Made by a program: the position numbers and the translations under genes. Shown piece after piece: positions 1 through 9,151 of a DNA stretch of 64,000 nt; the stretch's first letter is position 1; each line of letters starts with the position of its first letter. The notes beneath the pieces were generated by a model that saw only the letters and a program-made list of their open reading frames with translations, was not told where the DNA came from and did no database searches. Source of the DNA: Phycisphaerae bacterium (GTDB lineage: Bacteria > Chloroflexota > Anaerolineae > 4572-78 > J111); assembly GCA_028285035.1 (NCBI GenBank), contig JANQQF010000038.1, positions 1-64,000 of the forward strand, read 5' to 3'.

Positions 1-13
1 CCAACCTTCACGT

Positions 14-118
14 GGGACTAAAGCCGTCACGCTATCATAGGTAAAAGGAGACTAAAGTCCCCTCTCTCGCCTGCTTCAGCGGGCTTCAACCTAATATAGA
101 CCGGGGATTTATTCCCGG
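14..118. repeat. REP-like palindromic intergenic element
   Basis: Three nested inverted repeats lie upstream of the first gene. GGGACT at 14-19 pairs with AGTCCC at about 57-62. GCCTGC at 69-74 pairs with GCGGGC at 79-84 across a TTCA loop. CCGGGGAT at 101-108 pairs with ATTCCCGG at 111-118. The phrase order (actaaagtccc, then a Gly-codon-like GC hairpin, then ccgggga-tt-attcccgg) is like the REP/RAYT-associated repeats scattered in Chloroflexota and cyanobacterial genomes. That family link is from memory and is unverified. No RAYT transposase gene is present in the window. Confidence 0.45.
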
Positions 119-272
119 CCGAAGCTCGAGCCGAACATCGGTCCAATTCTCGCCCCATAACTGAAACGCACCCTAAATTTCAAGATTGATTGCCTATCTA
201 TACATTATTATGTATACTTACTTCTGTCTATCACATTACTCTGTAAGCGTTGACACAAAAAGGGTTGGAGAG

Positions 273-2180
273 GTGATCAAATTTGTACGTAGATATTTTT
301 GGCTTTTAATTTACATTTTCTTAAGTTGCTTACTTTTTCTTCCCACTTCACAGTCTACCGCTCAATCGAATCCGGCCCTACCATCAGATTTATCCTATAG
401 TACAGAAACAACTTGGCACTTACCGACATTACCTAATCTCAGCGCCACTGCAGGATATCTCCCACATAATTTTTCCCAAACAGCCTATATCTACACCTAT
501 AATCAACAAATCATCCATGGCTTCAAAGCCCATAAAAATTATCAAGCCATTGATTTACACTCCCTCATTTGGGCTATAGAAACAGCTCAATACTATTACC
601 CTGAGCCTTATCTGCGGGAAACGCTGGAGGCCCAGCTCAAACAGCAAATTATTATAGGGCAAGATCAGGGCACCTTGCCAGACGTTGTCTCTAGTAATGA
701 TGTTTTGTATCTAATCCACGGGGCATATCAATATTACAATGTCAACTACAACACGCAATGGCTTCAGCAAAAGATTGATGGTACTCAAATCATTACCCGT
801 TTAAATTGGGCGGGTAATTGGATATATACACATCGTCTCGCTCCAGACTCACAGCTCATCCAATCAAACACTTCAAATTCTGCCACTGTTTTCTTAGATC
901 ACCCAATGGTTTGGACACACTCTCCCGACCAACCCTCTCCTTCAGTTTCAATTTATGATCAGGCCCTCGCTTACTTAACCTTCATCGAACTAGCGACCCT
1001 GAACGCAGCGGTTGGTGCCACAGATCAGGCTGATTTGTGGCAGACTCGCGCTGAAACCCTAAAAGTACAGACAAATTCTAAACTCTGGAATAGTCAAAAC
1101 GGTTATTTTAATTGGAAATATAACAGTGACGAGGATAAATATGTCACAATCGCTAATAGTCTTGCCGTGTACAGTGGCCTGACATCCTCCTCACAAAATA
1201 AGACTATTTTTGATCAACTGGAATGGACCCGACTTGAAGCAAAGGCAAAAAAGCCTGGTGTGTCTGTCTATCCTTATTTTCCCGCTTCAGAATCAAGTTC
1301 AGCCCTTTTTACACCAGGTCAAGGATACAATGGTGGAGTATGGGATTGGTGGGCGGGTATACAAATCAAAGCTGAATTTTTGAATGGTTTCGCTGAACTT
1401 GGCCAACAACATCTAATTCAATTAGCCAATGATTGGCAAACGCATCCTGGAAACATCATCAGTTGGCAACCAACCAATTTGAACTCAGATCAGGAGGGAC
1501 ATCACTTTCATACAGCCGCAGCTGGAACAACTGGAAACGCGATCATAGAGGGGTTCTTCGGCGTTTCCTTATCAGGTCGTGGCCTCACGCTTCAACCACG
1601 TTTAGGCTTAACCGATGGCTTTATTCGTGTCTATCAACCAGCCACAGATCGTTATGCTGCTTATAGCTATGACTGGAATCAGACTATCACTCATCTGAAC
1701 TATGGGACAAATGCTCAGGACCCTGTTCAAATCAAGATCCTTATACTTCCAACTGACACTATTCACACGGTCTTACTTGATGAAAAATCAATACCCTATA
1801 CCTTGACTACAATGGGTCACGACACCTATCTTGAATTTGTCGCGCCAAATGGTGAACATCAAGTTCAGATTCTAAAGGGACAGAGACCTACTACAGAAAT
1901 AACCGATGAAGTTGCAATTTCTGAAACACAAACAATATTTAGTGTAGATGCCTCTGGCTTTGCCCCAAACTTTGCCCCTCGACAAAATGATACCTCCAAC
2001 GAATTACCTATGGTTCCCTCAGGGAATCCAATTCAACCCATCTGGTACGATTATCTTCAGAGGGCCACAATGGGCTGGATCATTTTTACGTCAAGCTTTT
2101 TAATTATTCTGACCATCTTTCGTCGCCTTTGGGGCTACCTACGACAAAATAATCGTAAAGATCGCAAATCCCCAATTTAG
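273..2180 (+). CDS. Membrane-anchored six-hairpin glycosidase-like protein
   Basis: This is a large extracytoplasmic protein. The GTG start at 273 gives a textbook signal sequence (KFVRRY, a hydrophobic core, then a TAQS cleavage-like site), and AGGG lies 8 bases upstream; the frame stays open further upstream to a TTG at 186 and an ATG at 210, so the start is not certain. The central 350 residues have the aromatic, helix-pair-rich texture of (alpha/alpha)6 glycosidases, with WNSQNGYFNWKY, GGVWDWWAG and a late FHTAAAGTTGNAIIEG segment. A beta-rich domain of the type found C-terminal in alpha-L-rhamnosidase-like enzymes follows. The C-terminus has one TM segment (GWIIFTSSFLIILTIF) and a basic tail, so the enzyme would be tethered outside the cell. 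Substrate is unknown. The assignment is by fold pattern only, and catalytic acids could not be fixed. Confidence 0.6.
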   Translation: MIKFVRRYFWLLIYIFLSCLLFLPTSQSTAQSNPALPSDLSYSTETTWHLPTLPNLSATAGYLPHNFSQTAYIYTYNQQIIHGFKAHKNYQAIDLHSLIWAIETAQYYYPEPYLRETLEAQLKQQIIIGQDQGTLPDVVSSNDVLYLIHGAYQYYNVNYNTQWLQQKIDGTQIITRLNWAGNWIYTHRLAPDSQLIQSNTSNSATVFLDHPMVWTHSPDQPSPSVSIYDQALAYLTFIELATLNAAVGATDQADLWQTRAETLKVQTNSKLWNSQNGYFNWKYNSDEDKYVTIANSLAVYSGLTSSSQNKTIFDQLEWTRLEAKAKKPGVSVYPYFPASESSSALFTPGQGYNGGVWDWWAGIQIKAEFLNGFAELGQQHLIQLANDWQTHPGNIISWQPTNLNSDQEGHHFHTAAAGTTGNAIIEGFFGVSLSGRGLTLQPRLGLTDGFIRVYQPATDRYAAYSYDWNQTITHLNYGTNAQDPVQIKILILPTDTIHTVLLDEKSIPYTLTTMGHDTYLEFVAPNGEHQVQILKGQRPTTEITDEVAISETQTIFSVDASGFAPNFAPRQNDTSNELPMVPSGNPIQPIWYDYLQRATMGWIIFTSSFLIILTIFRRLWGYLRQNNRKDRKSPI

Positions 2181-2285
2181 TCAGCACCAAAATCTTCAAT
2201 TTTTGCATCTCCACATTGAAAGAGTACAATCCTCCAGATTACTCAACCTTTGGGAAAAGTTTGGTGGAAAAAAGAGTTTGGTGGA

Positions 2286-3068
2286 ATGAATTTAGATAAC
2301 CGCGTTGTCATTCTTACGGGTGCGACCCAAGGCATTGGTTTGGCAACAGCAAAACATCTGGCCCAAGCCGGTTGTCGCTTAGTTTTAGCGGCTCGTAATG
2401 AGGCTAAACTAAATGAATTGGCTCAAACGCTCAGGCAGCAAGGCTATACTGCGACGGCCATTCCAACCGATATGGGTGACACAAGCCAGGCTAAAAACCT
2501 AGCCCATCAAACGATAAAAGCATACGATTGTATTGATGTCGTTATTAACAATGCCGCCCTTGGGGTGCGGGATAAAGTTCTTGATCTGCAAGAATCAGAG
2601 GCGCGTACCGTTATGGATGTCAACTATTTTGGCCCCGTTGCCCTCATTCAAGCGGCTATTCCTTATCTCAAGCAAAATTCCAATGGGGGCCTGATCATCA
2701 ACGTCTCCTCTATCGTTGGCCGTCGGGCCATGCCGGGGATAGCAGGATACTGTGCCAGCAAAGGCGCGTTGGAAAAAATGGCTGATAGCCTACGAGTTGA
2801 AGTAGCCAAGGATAATATTCGGATCAGCACTGTCTATCCAGGCGTCACTCAAACCCATTTCAATGACAATTCATTGGGAAATAGTCAGATGGGCAGAGGT
2901 CGCTTGTCAGGTGTTCCCCCTGAACGAGTGGCAGAAGCGATTGCTCGAACAATTCGATGTGAATCTCGTGATGTATTTATCACGTGGTTTGATCGCGCTT
3001 TTGTGACAGGAAGTACAGTATTGCCTTGGGTCATGGATAAGTTGCTCATAAATAGATACACAAAATAG
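2286..3068 (+). CDS. Short-chain dehydrogenase/reductase (SDR)
   Basis: Classical SDR of about 260 residues that would use NAD(P)(H) to reduce or oxidise an unidentified alcohol or ketone. The Rossmann motif TGATQGIG is near the N-terminus, NNAA stands at the usual NNAG site, and the active-site trio is visible as the Ser of INVSSIVG followed by the YCASK tetrad. I place the start at ATG 2286, preceded by GGTGGA, rather than the in-frame TTG at 2250, because the NAD-binding strand begins right after MNLDNRVVILTG. It stands alone between the glycosidase-like protein and an aminotransferase on the same strand, and context does not reveal the substrate. Confidence 0.85.
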   Translation: MNLDNRVVILTGATQGIGLATAKHLAQAGCRLVLAARNEAKLNELAQTLRQQGYTATAIPTDMGDTSQAKNLAHQTIKAYDCIDVVINNAALGVRDKVLDLQESEARTVMDVNYFGPVALIQAAIPYLKQNSNGGLIINVSSIVGRRAMPGIAGYCASKGALEKMADSLRVEVAKDNIRISTVYPGVTQTHFNDNSLGNSQMGRGRLSGVPPERVAEAIARTIRCESRDVFITWFDRAFVTGSTVLPWVMDKLLINRYTK

Positions 3069-3168
3069 TGCTAGGTTTTCTTTATTTTCAGGGATTACAC
3101 CCGCTAATAATAAAGATTAACGTCAAATAACAGGAAAGTCACTCATTTTCAGCTAAACAGGTCAATTT

Positions 3169-4005
3169 ATGATTTTTAATTACATCATCTATAACGGGAA
3201 TCTGATCCCGGCTGAACAGGCCCAAATATTTTTATTCAATATGTCATACTTTTCCAGTTTTGGCGTCTATGAGACCGTAAAAATCGATCAAGGACGTCCA
3301 TTTTATCTAGAAGAGCATCTTCATCGCTTGCTGAAATCAGCTAAAATGCTCGATATCGATTTACAGGTAGATGTAGTAACCTTGAAAAGCTGGTTTGATA
3401 AGCTCATTGCGGTTGATCCAAACGCAACCTGGGGCTTAAAAATCCTGGCGCTCGGCCCAGAACAATCAGGCGAGCCTCCAATTATTGCGATGCAGGCTAA
3501 TGAATTAGCCACATATCCTGATGAATTATATCAAACTGGGGCTAAAGCAATAATGTTTGAAGGGGAGCGCTTGCTGCCCACCTGTAAAAGTTTGAATACA
3601 TTGGTCAATCATCTAGCTCGGCAAGCAGCAACCAAAGCAGGCGTTCTCGAAGGACTTTTGCACCACAATGGTCATTTCACCGAAGGTTCGCGAACCAATC
3701 TATTCGCAATCCGAGATGGACAACTGTTTACTCCATCTCGAAGTCAAGTTCTATCAGGAATTACTCGGGAAGTCATTCTGGAAGTAATGCAAGAAACCGA
3801 TTGCCCAGTCATGGAAACAAACGTTGTGGCTGACCCCACATTATATGATGAGTTTTTCATCAGCAGCACTAGCATGCACGTTATGCCAATTACTCAAATT
3901 GACGATCAAGTAATTGGAAATGGAGAAGTGGGACCAATTACAAAACTTGTTATGGCTCAATTTGAGACACATTATCGGCATGTCATGGAAGCGAGTGATA
4001 GTTAA
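3169..4005 (+). CDS. Class IV PLP aminotransferase (IlvE / D-amino-acid transaminase / PabC fold)
   Basis: Fold-type IV PLP enzyme of 278 residues. Visible family marks are the Schiff-base lysine region CKSLNTLVN, the EGSRTNLF motif that holds the cofactor phosphate side, VLSGITRE, and the terminal FFISSTSMHVMPITQID strand. Members move amino groups between branched-chain or D-amino acids and 2-oxo acids, or act as aminodeoxychorismate lyase, and short motifs do not separate these. The absence of ilv or pab neighbours gives no help. It ends 3 bases before the next ORF, which suggests a shared transcript with the small membrane protein. Confidence 0.8.
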   Translation: MIFNYIIYNGNLIPAEQAQIFLFNMSYFSSFGVYETVKIDQGRPFYLEEHLHRLLKSAKMLDIDLQVDVVTLKSWFDKLIAVDPNATWGLKILALGPEQSGEPPIIAMQANELATYPDELYQTGAKAIMFEGERLLPTCKSLNTLVNHLARQAATKAGVLEGLLHHNGHFTEGSRTNLFAIRDGQLFTPSRSQVLSGITREVILEVMQETDCPVMETNVVADPTLYDEFFISSTSMHVMPITQIDDQVIGNGEVGPITKLVMAQFETHYRHVMEASDS

Positions 4006-4008
4006 ATT

Positions 4009-4425
4009 ATGAATATTCCTGGTCACCTTGCGATTGCCGTCCTGCAACGCCATTATCTAATGCCAGAAGAGGAGGAACAGGCAGCAATCTTAGCCTTATA
4101 TACCGCCAGTCTCTTTCCCGATGTTATTGATAAATCGATCGGTTATCTATTCCACTGGATGCCAAATGGTCGTCACTTTACCCATAATCTATTTAGTTTG
4201 ACCCTGCTTTCAATCTTTATTACGGTGTTGTGGGGTCGAGCTGCTGGATATGGTTGGTTTATCGGGCAGCTAGGTCATATGATCGTTGACAGCGACAGTA
4301 CGATGCCTTGGCTGTATCCGTTCAAAAAGTATAACTTTCGTAAGGGACGGCTAAAATTGAACTTGGGGGCAAATTTACGGGAGTTAGTTTTTTTGTTATT
4401 AATCATATCGGTATATCGGCGTTAA
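4009..4425 (+). CDS. Small membrane protein, DUF457/YdjM-like metal-dependent hydrolase
   Basis: A 138-residue protein with two or three hydrophobic stretches. The conserved polar residues sit in the pattern of the membrane-bound hydrolase family related to YdjM (DUF457): an N-terminal PGHLAIA with a histidine, FPDVIDK with an aspartate, GRHFTHN and GHMIVDSDS. These His/Asp residues are thought to bind metal in the family. It starts 3 bases after the aminotransferase stop, so it is probably co-transcribed. At 138 residues it is on the short side for this family. The function is otherwise unknown. Confidence 0.65.
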   Translation: MNIPGHLAIAVLQRHYLMPEEEEQAAILALYTASLFPDVIDKSIGYLFHWMPNGRHFTHNLFSLTLLSIFITVLWGRAAGYGWFIGQLGHMIVDSDSTMPWLYPFKKYNFRKGRLKLNLGANLRELVFLLLIISVYRR

Positions 4426-4442
4426 GATTCAGTTCAAATAAA

Positions 4443-4470
4443 TTGTCCTTCCTCAAAAAGAGACTATAAT
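4443..4470 (+). promoter_or_regulatory. Candidate sigma-A promoter for the heme cluster
   Basis: TTGTCC at 4443-4448 and a perfect TATAAT at 4465-4470 are separated by 16 bases and lie 38 bases upstream of the hemE ATG. This is the only near-consensus pair seen in the 83-base gap after the small membrane protein, and it would start a short leader. Confidence 0.5.
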
Positions 4471-4508
4471 AGCCTCCATATTAAAATTTTTTATAAACAG
4501 AGACAACT

Positions 4509-5546
4509 ATGTCCCAAGCAAATCGTTTTCTTCGAGCGTGTCGTCAAGAGGCAGTAGATTGCACCCCAATATGGCTAATGCGGCAGGCTGGACGCTATAT
4601 GGCCGAGTATCGGGCCTTACGTCAAAAATACAGTATTTTAGAAATAATAAAAACGCCTGATCTGGCAACAGAAGTCACCCTCCAGCCCATTCAAGCCTTT
4701 CCCTTGGATGCAGCCATCATATTCTCTGACATTCTTCCAATTCTAGAAGGGTTGGGGTTAGAGTTGGAGTTTGTCAAAGGAGATGGACCTGTCATTCACA
4801 ATCCCGTTCGGCAGACCGCAGATGTTACAGCCCTGCAGGTACGTCCTGCAGAGGAAACAATGGGGTTTACTCTACAAGCCATCAAACAGGTTATTCGAGA
4901 ACTTGATGGACGTATACCTTTGATCGGTTTTTCAGGTGCCCCATTTACCCTGGCCAGTTATGCCATCGAAGGTGGTTCTTCTCGAAATTATCTCCTGACA
5001 AAAAGTTTGATGTATCAAGAGCCTGATACCTGGCACACGCTGATGGGAAAATTAGCGGATGTGATTGGGGATTATTTACGAGCACAAGCCGCTGCCGGTG
5101 CTCAAGCTCTACAACTTTTTGACAGTTGGGTGGGAGCACTCGGCCCCGCCGATTACAGAGAGTATGTCTTACCACACTCCAAACGAGTCATCGACATCGT
5201 CAAAAACAGCCATGATGTACCATTCATTCATTTTGGGACAAACACAGCAGGGATATTGCCTCTTATAAAAGAAGCGGGTGGTGATGTAATTGGTATTGAT
5301 TGGCGGATTAACATTATAGAGGGCTGGGATAAGGTGGGTGACGATGTGGCTGTACAGGGCAATCTTGATCCGTTGGTCTTATTAAGTTCCGTTTCGGAGA
5401 TACAGAAACAAGCAACTCGTATTCTTGATGAAGTGGGTAACAAGCCTGGCCATATCTTCAATTTGGGACATGGTATCTTAAAACAAACACCTGTTGAGCA
5501 TGTAGCGGCCCTTATTGATTTTGTACACGATTATTCAAAGGATTAG
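4509..5546 (+). CDS. hemE: Uroporphyrinogen decarboxylase
   Basis: HemE removes four carboxyl groups from uroporphyrinogen III to give coproporphyrinogen III in the cytoplasm. Length (345 residues) is normal. Signature segments are intact: an N-terminal PIWLMRQAGRYMAEYR (arginines that hold the substrate carboxylates), IIFSDILP with the catalytic aspartate, GFSGAPFTLASYAIEG, and a C-terminal FNLGHGILKQTPVEHV. It is the first gene of a tight hemE-hemH-hemY cluster (8 and 36 base gaps), with a promoter-like pair just upstream. Confidence 0.97.
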   Translation: MSQANRFLRACRQEAVDCTPIWLMRQAGRYMAEYRALRQKYSILEIIKTPDLATEVTLQPIQAFPLDAAIIFSDILPILEGLGLELEFVKGDGPVIHNPVRQTADVTALQVRPAEETMGFTLQAIKQVIRELDGRIPLIGFSGAPFTLASYAIEGGSSRNYLLTKSLMYQEPDTWHTLMGKLADVIGDYLRAQAAAGAQALQLFDSWVGALGPADYREYVLPHSKRVIDIVKNSHDVPFIHFGTNTAGILPLIKEAGGDVIGIDWRINIIEGWDKVGDDVAVQGNLDPLVLLSSVSEIQKQATRILDEVGNKPGHIFNLGHGILKQTPVEHVAALIDFVHDYSKD

Positions 5547-5554
5547 ATTAGACG

Positions 5555-6478
5555 ATGAGCAAAAAAGCAGTTTTGATGTTAGCGTATGGTACCCCAGATA
5601 ATGTTGATGGAATGGAGTGCTATTTGTGGGATATCCGTGGCGGCCGCCCCATGTCAAAAGAGTTTGTCGATGAATTTAAGCATCGTTACTCGTTGTTAGA
5701 AGGCGGCAAATCTCCGCTTACCACCTTAACTTACGAGCAGGCGAAAAATACGCGTCATGAGCTCGAAAAACGAGGTTATGATTGGTCCGTCTTTGTTGGG
5801 ATGCGTCACTGGTCTCCTTGGATCAAAGATGTTATTGGACAGATGCACATTCAAGGTATTGAGGAGGCCATCGCCATTGTCATGGCCCCCCACTATTCAA
5901 AAATGAGCATCGGCAAATATTGGGATAAGATCGCTGAAGCACAAGAGGCTGTGGGCAGTGATATAAAATTCTCAATGGTCGATGCTTGGTATTTGCAGTC
6001 AAAATTTTTGGATGCGGTTGAAGCACATGTTCGAGCTGCTTTGGAGAAATTTCCCGAAGCTGAACGAGATCAGGTCAAAATCGTCTTTACTGCCCACAGT
6101 TTACCCGCGCGCTTATTAAAAATGGGTGATCCTTATGATGCCCAACTCAAGGAGAATGCGACCATCGTTGCCGAGCGGCTAGGCAATGTAGATTGGATGT
6201 TCTCATATCAAAGTGCCGCTGAAACAGGTGAACCATGGCTTGGGCCGGCTATTGAAGATGTGGTTGTTGATCTAGCCAAACAAGGGTACAAGCATATGTT
6301 GGTCGCTCCAATTGGTTTTGTCTGTGATCACGTTGAGATATTGTACGATATTGATATTGAAGCTAAACAAATCGCCGATGAACACAAGATCAATCTTGAG
6401 CGAATCGAGTCGATGAACAGTGATCCTTTATTTATCGGGGCTGTAACCGATGCGATATTGGAGAAAGCCGTAGCATAG
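5555..6478 (+). CDS. hemH: Ferrochelatase (protoporphyrin or coproporphyrin type)
   Basis: HemH inserts ferrous iron into the porphyrin ring. The 307-residue protein has the short, soluble bacterial form without a C-terminal membrane tail. Recognisable sites are FVGMRHWSPWI (the His region near the metal), VFTAHSLP (a signature motif), YQSAAETGEPWLGP, and IGFVCDHVEILYDID with the second conserved His/Glu pair. In the Bacillus hemEHY cluster the equivalent enzyme is now known to act on coproporphyrin III (CpfC). The same gene order here raises that possibility, but sequence reading alone does not decide it. Confidence 0.95.
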   Translation: MSKKAVLMLAYGTPDNVDGMECYLWDIRGGRPMSKEFVDEFKHRYSLLEGGKSPLTTLTYEQAKNTRHELEKRGYDWSVFVGMRHWSPWIKDVIGQMHIQGIEEAIAIVMAPHYSKMSIGKYWDKIAEAQEAVGSDIKFSMVDAWYLQSKFLDAVEAHVRAALEKFPEAERDQVKIVFTAHSLPARLLKMGDPYDAQLKENATIVAERLGNVDWMFSYQSAAETGEPWLGPAIEDVVVDLAKQGYKHMLVAPIGFVCDHVEILYDIDIEAKQIADEHKINLERIESMNSDPLFIGAVTDAILEKAVA

Positions 6479-6514
6479 ATTTATATTGCGATAATTCATT
6501 AGGTTAGGATAACA

Positions 6515-7966
6515 ATGACTCATGTTATCATTATTGGCGGTGGCATTAGTGGATTAGCTGCCGCCTTTTATTTACAAAAGTTAAGCCGAGAGCAGAATCT
6601 AGCAGTCACTTATACTGTCCTTGAAGCTGGGTCTCGTTTTGGGGGGAAAGTTGTCACAGAAATTACGCCCGACAACTTCATTGTTGAAGGCGGGCCAGAC
6701 TCGTTTGTTACCTACAAACCGTGGGCCAAGCAACTTTGTCATGATTTAGGGCTAGATGATCAGCTGATCCCTACAAATGATGCAAAAAGAAATATTTTTG
6801 TCTTAAATAATGGAAGTTTAGCACCATTTCCTGGAGGAATGCGTCTTACAATCCCTACAGAGTTAATTCCATTTATCACATCACCCCTAATTTCTGTAGG
6901 GGGCAAACTACGGATGGCTCTCGATTTCCTGATACCAGCGAATAAAAATGGAACTGATGAGAGTTTAGCTAGTTTTATTCGCCGACGTTTAGGCCAAGAA
7001 GCGGTTGATAAATTCGCTGGTCCAATTATGGCTGGAATTTATATGGCTGACCCCGAGAGATTAAGTCTTCAGAGTACATTTCCCTCATTTATTGAAATGG
7101 AACAGCAACATGGCAGCCTAATTCGGGCAATGCAAGTGAATAAAAAGAAACAAGCCGCCAAACAAAAATCACCGACGCCTGCCATGTTTATGAGCTTGAA
7201 GGGTGGAATGGGACAGTTAATCGACACCCTAGTGCAACAATTGGATGGTGATCTAAAGCTTAATTGTGCTGTAGATAAAATTGAGCAAACTTCGGCTGGT
7301 TATAGAATTTATGTAGATGAGGTGGCCAATTCTTATATCGAAGCCGATCAAATTATTGTAACAACTCCCGCAAAAACAACTGCCCATCTAATTCAGCACA
7401 TATCTCCCAAAACAGCAGACATATTGAATGCCATTCGATATGTCTCAAGTGCAACCATCTCCTTAGGCTACAGGCGTATCGATGTAGCAGATCAGCACGA
7501 TTTTAACGGCTTTGGCTTTCTCATTCCGAAAACCGAGCAACGCAAAATCGTGGCTTGTACTTGGATGTCAACCAAATTTGAGCATCGTGCCCCGCAAGAT
7601 GGAGTATTATTGCGTGCTTTTGTCGGCGGCTATCAGCAAGAGGAATTGGTTGAGCTATCAAATGAGGCCTTAGTGAATTTAGTTAAAGATGAAATTGCCG
7701 ATATTATGGGTGTACGCGCTACACCACAATTTCATCAAATTTATCGCTGGCAGCATAGTAATCCACAATATGATGTGGGACACTTAGACCGTGTTGCTAA
7801 AATTGATCAACTCATTAAACAAACTCCTGGATTACATTTAGCTGGCAGTGCTTATCGTGGTGTCGGTTTACCTGATTGTATCAAAGGGGCACGCGCAGCA
7901 TCTGAAGCAGTTTTAGAGACAATCCAACTCACTAAATCGACAGAATATACTGTACAATACCCTTGA
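6515..7966 (+). CDS. hemY: Oxygen-dependent protoporphyrinogen/coproporphyrinogen oxidase
   Basis: FAD enzyme that strips six electrons from porphyrinogen to form the aromatic porphyrin. The N-terminal dinucleotide-binding motif is HVIIIGGGISGLAAAFYL, followed by GSRFGGKV and the substrate-side VEGGPDSFV. The C-terminal FAD-binding segment is HLAGSAYRGVGLPDCIKGA. Size (483 residues) and the basic insertion around residues 210-222 (KKKQAAKQK) fit the soluble HemY/CgoX group. AGGAT precedes the ATG. It is the last gene of the heme cluster. Which substrate is used depends on which terminal pathway the organism has, and hemQ/chdC is not in the window. Confidence 0.93.
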   Translation: MTHVIIIGGGISGLAAAFYLQKLSREQNLAVTYTVLEAGSRFGGKVVTEITPDNFIVEGGPDSFVTYKPWAKQLCHDLGLDDQLIPTNDAKRNIFVLNNGSLAPFPGGMRLTIPTELIPFITSPLISVGGKLRMALDFLIPANKNGTDESLASFIRRRLGQEAVDKFAGPIMAGIYMADPERLSLQSTFPSFIEMEQQHGSLIRAMQVNKKKQAAKQKSPTPAMFMSLKGGMGQLIDTLVQQLDGDLKLNCAVDKIEQTSAGYRIYVDEVANSYIEADQIIVTTPAKTTAHLIQHISPKTADILNAIRYVSSATISLGYRRIDVADQHDFNGFGFLIPKTEQRKIVACTWMSTKFEHRAPQDGVLLRAFVGGYQQEELVELSNEALVNLVKDEIADIMGVRATPQFHQIYRWQHSNPQYDVGHLDRVAKIDQLIKQTPGLHLAGSAYRGVGLPDCIKGARAASEAVLETIQLTKSTEYTVQYP

Positions 7967-7996
7967 CCTTGATAAAAACCTGCAATACAATAGATT

Positions 7997-8017
7997 GATA
8001 AAGCCTAAGGCTTTATC
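7997..8017 (+). other. Perfect 9-bp hairpin between hemY and the FHA gene
   Basis: GATAAAGCC at 7997-8005 pairs fully with GGCTTTATC at 8009-8017 over a TAA loop. No U-tract follows, since AGGAGG comes next, so it is not a classical intrinsic terminator. It may stabilise the heme mRNA end or the FHA leader. Confidence 0.45.
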
Positions 8018-8086
8018 AGGAGGCATCTGTCAATTCTAGCATATTCAGACGTCTTCTAAAGTTTATCCCTATGGGAGAAGTGGTAA

Positions 8087-8971
8087 ATGTCAGATCAAAA
8101 CAATTATGATCAAGCACCTGTTTTATTAACCCTAAAGGGGCAGGTTGTGATTCACTATCTAGACGGTAGAATTTTAGAGGGTGAATTTATTACCCAAGAT
8201 ATGTTTAATCTTTTCTTACAAATCGATGATGAGCCAGTGATGATTCCGCGGAATCAAGTACGATTCATCAAAGGGGCAACAGGACAGTCGATAGAGGCAG
8301 ATGACTCGCAAGCAGCTTATGTGACTAATCAAGATGGTGAGATACGCACCAGTGTAAGCACCATCAAATCTCGACCAGTGAAGCGTGAAGAGATAGGGAC
8401 AGGATCAATTTGGGATACAGATGTTACTGATGCCGAAGAAAATATTCTCTCCCCAACCATCGAAAGTGAGCGCAAGGCTGATCCTTATGCGACTGAAGTC
8501 CTTGAGCGAGAGGAAGTCACAGCTGTGCCACCTAACGCAGATGATCAATTGGGTGATGATGAAACGATGCTCATCGATGTTGAAGATGACGAAGATGAAA
8601 CCATCTTTATCGAGGAAGATGACGATGAGGATAGTACAATGGTTTTTGATGAGTCAGGTGACTCTACCCCATTGATTACTGCCTATTTCGAATGTACAGC
8701 CGGGCCACACGCTGGACAACGCTTTGAATTACAACCTGGCGTAACAACAATTGGTCGATCTAGTGATAATATATTTGCCCTATCTAGTGACAAAGAAGTT
8801 TCCCGGCGTCATTCGCTGATTAATCAACAAGCCGATGGAACCTTTGTCATTGAAGATCGAGGTAGTCTCAATGGAGTCATCATTAATGATATCCGAATCG
8901 AAGCCCCCTATACATTGCATGAAAATGATGAGGTACTCATCGGGCAGTGTGTTATGATTTATCACGAATAA
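8087..8971 (+). CDS. FHA-domain protein with N-terminal beta-barrel module and acidic linker
   Basis: Cytosolic phosphothreonine-reader type protein. Residues 1-65 (LKGQVVIHYLDGRILEGEF, then VMIPRNQVRFIKG) form a small beta module resembling the DUF6812 type. Residues about 90-195 are a disordered, extremely acidic linker full of D/E runs. Residues about 198-294 are an FHA domain with the core motifs TTIGRSSDN, VSRRHSLI and the terminal NGVIINDIRI, so the phosphopeptide-binding Arg, Ser, His and Asn appear intact. No kinase gene is adjacent. GGGAGAAG precedes the ATG and a strong terminator follows, so it is probably its own transcript. Confidence 0.85.
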   Translation: MSDQNNYDQAPVLLTLKGQVVIHYLDGRILEGEFITQDMFNLFLQIDDEPVMIPRNQVRFIKGATGQSIEADDSQAAYVTNQDGEIRTSVSTIKSRPVKREEIGTGSIWDTDVTDAEENILSPTIESERKADPYATEVLEREEVTAVPPNADDQLGDDETMLIDVEDDEDETIFIEEDDDEDSTMVFDESGDSTPLITAYFECTAGPHAGQRFELQPGVTTIGRSSDNIFALSSDKEVSRRHSLINQQADGTFVIEDRGSLNGVIINDIRIEAPYTLHENDEVLIGQCVMIYHE

Positions 8972-9005
8972 GCCTCAAATAGACTACAAATTTCTCCAAA
9001 TGAGT

Positions 9006-9040
9006 AAAAATGACCCACAAATTGTGGGTCATTTTTGTTT
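9006..9040 (+). terminator. Intrinsic terminator after the FHA gene
   Basis: ATGACCCAC pairs with GTGGGTCAT; the stem can extend to 15 bp when the flanking A and T runs are included (9006-9020 with 9022-9036). It is followed by TTTTTGTTTT. The stem is symmetric enough to work on either strand, but it lies 35 bases after the FHA stop on the plus strand. Confidence 0.85.
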
Positions 9041-9151
9041 TCTAACGATCGATTTTTCGTGATCCAGTAGTTGACATAATTGACCAGAAACATGCTTTAT
9101 GGTAAGCTATAATATGTAAAGTCGGATGGTTTTGTAGCATTTTGGAGAGAA

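Noticed and set aside
186..272. Upstream extension of the glycosidase-like gene from TTG 186
   Set aside because: It would put about 29 non-signal residues before a good signal peptide and has no RBS.
9071..9113. TTGACA and TATAAT upstream of the 502-residue protein as a promoter pair
   Set aside because: The boxes are 31 bases apart, too far for one sigma-A promoter; a start may use the TATAAT alone, but it is unsupported.
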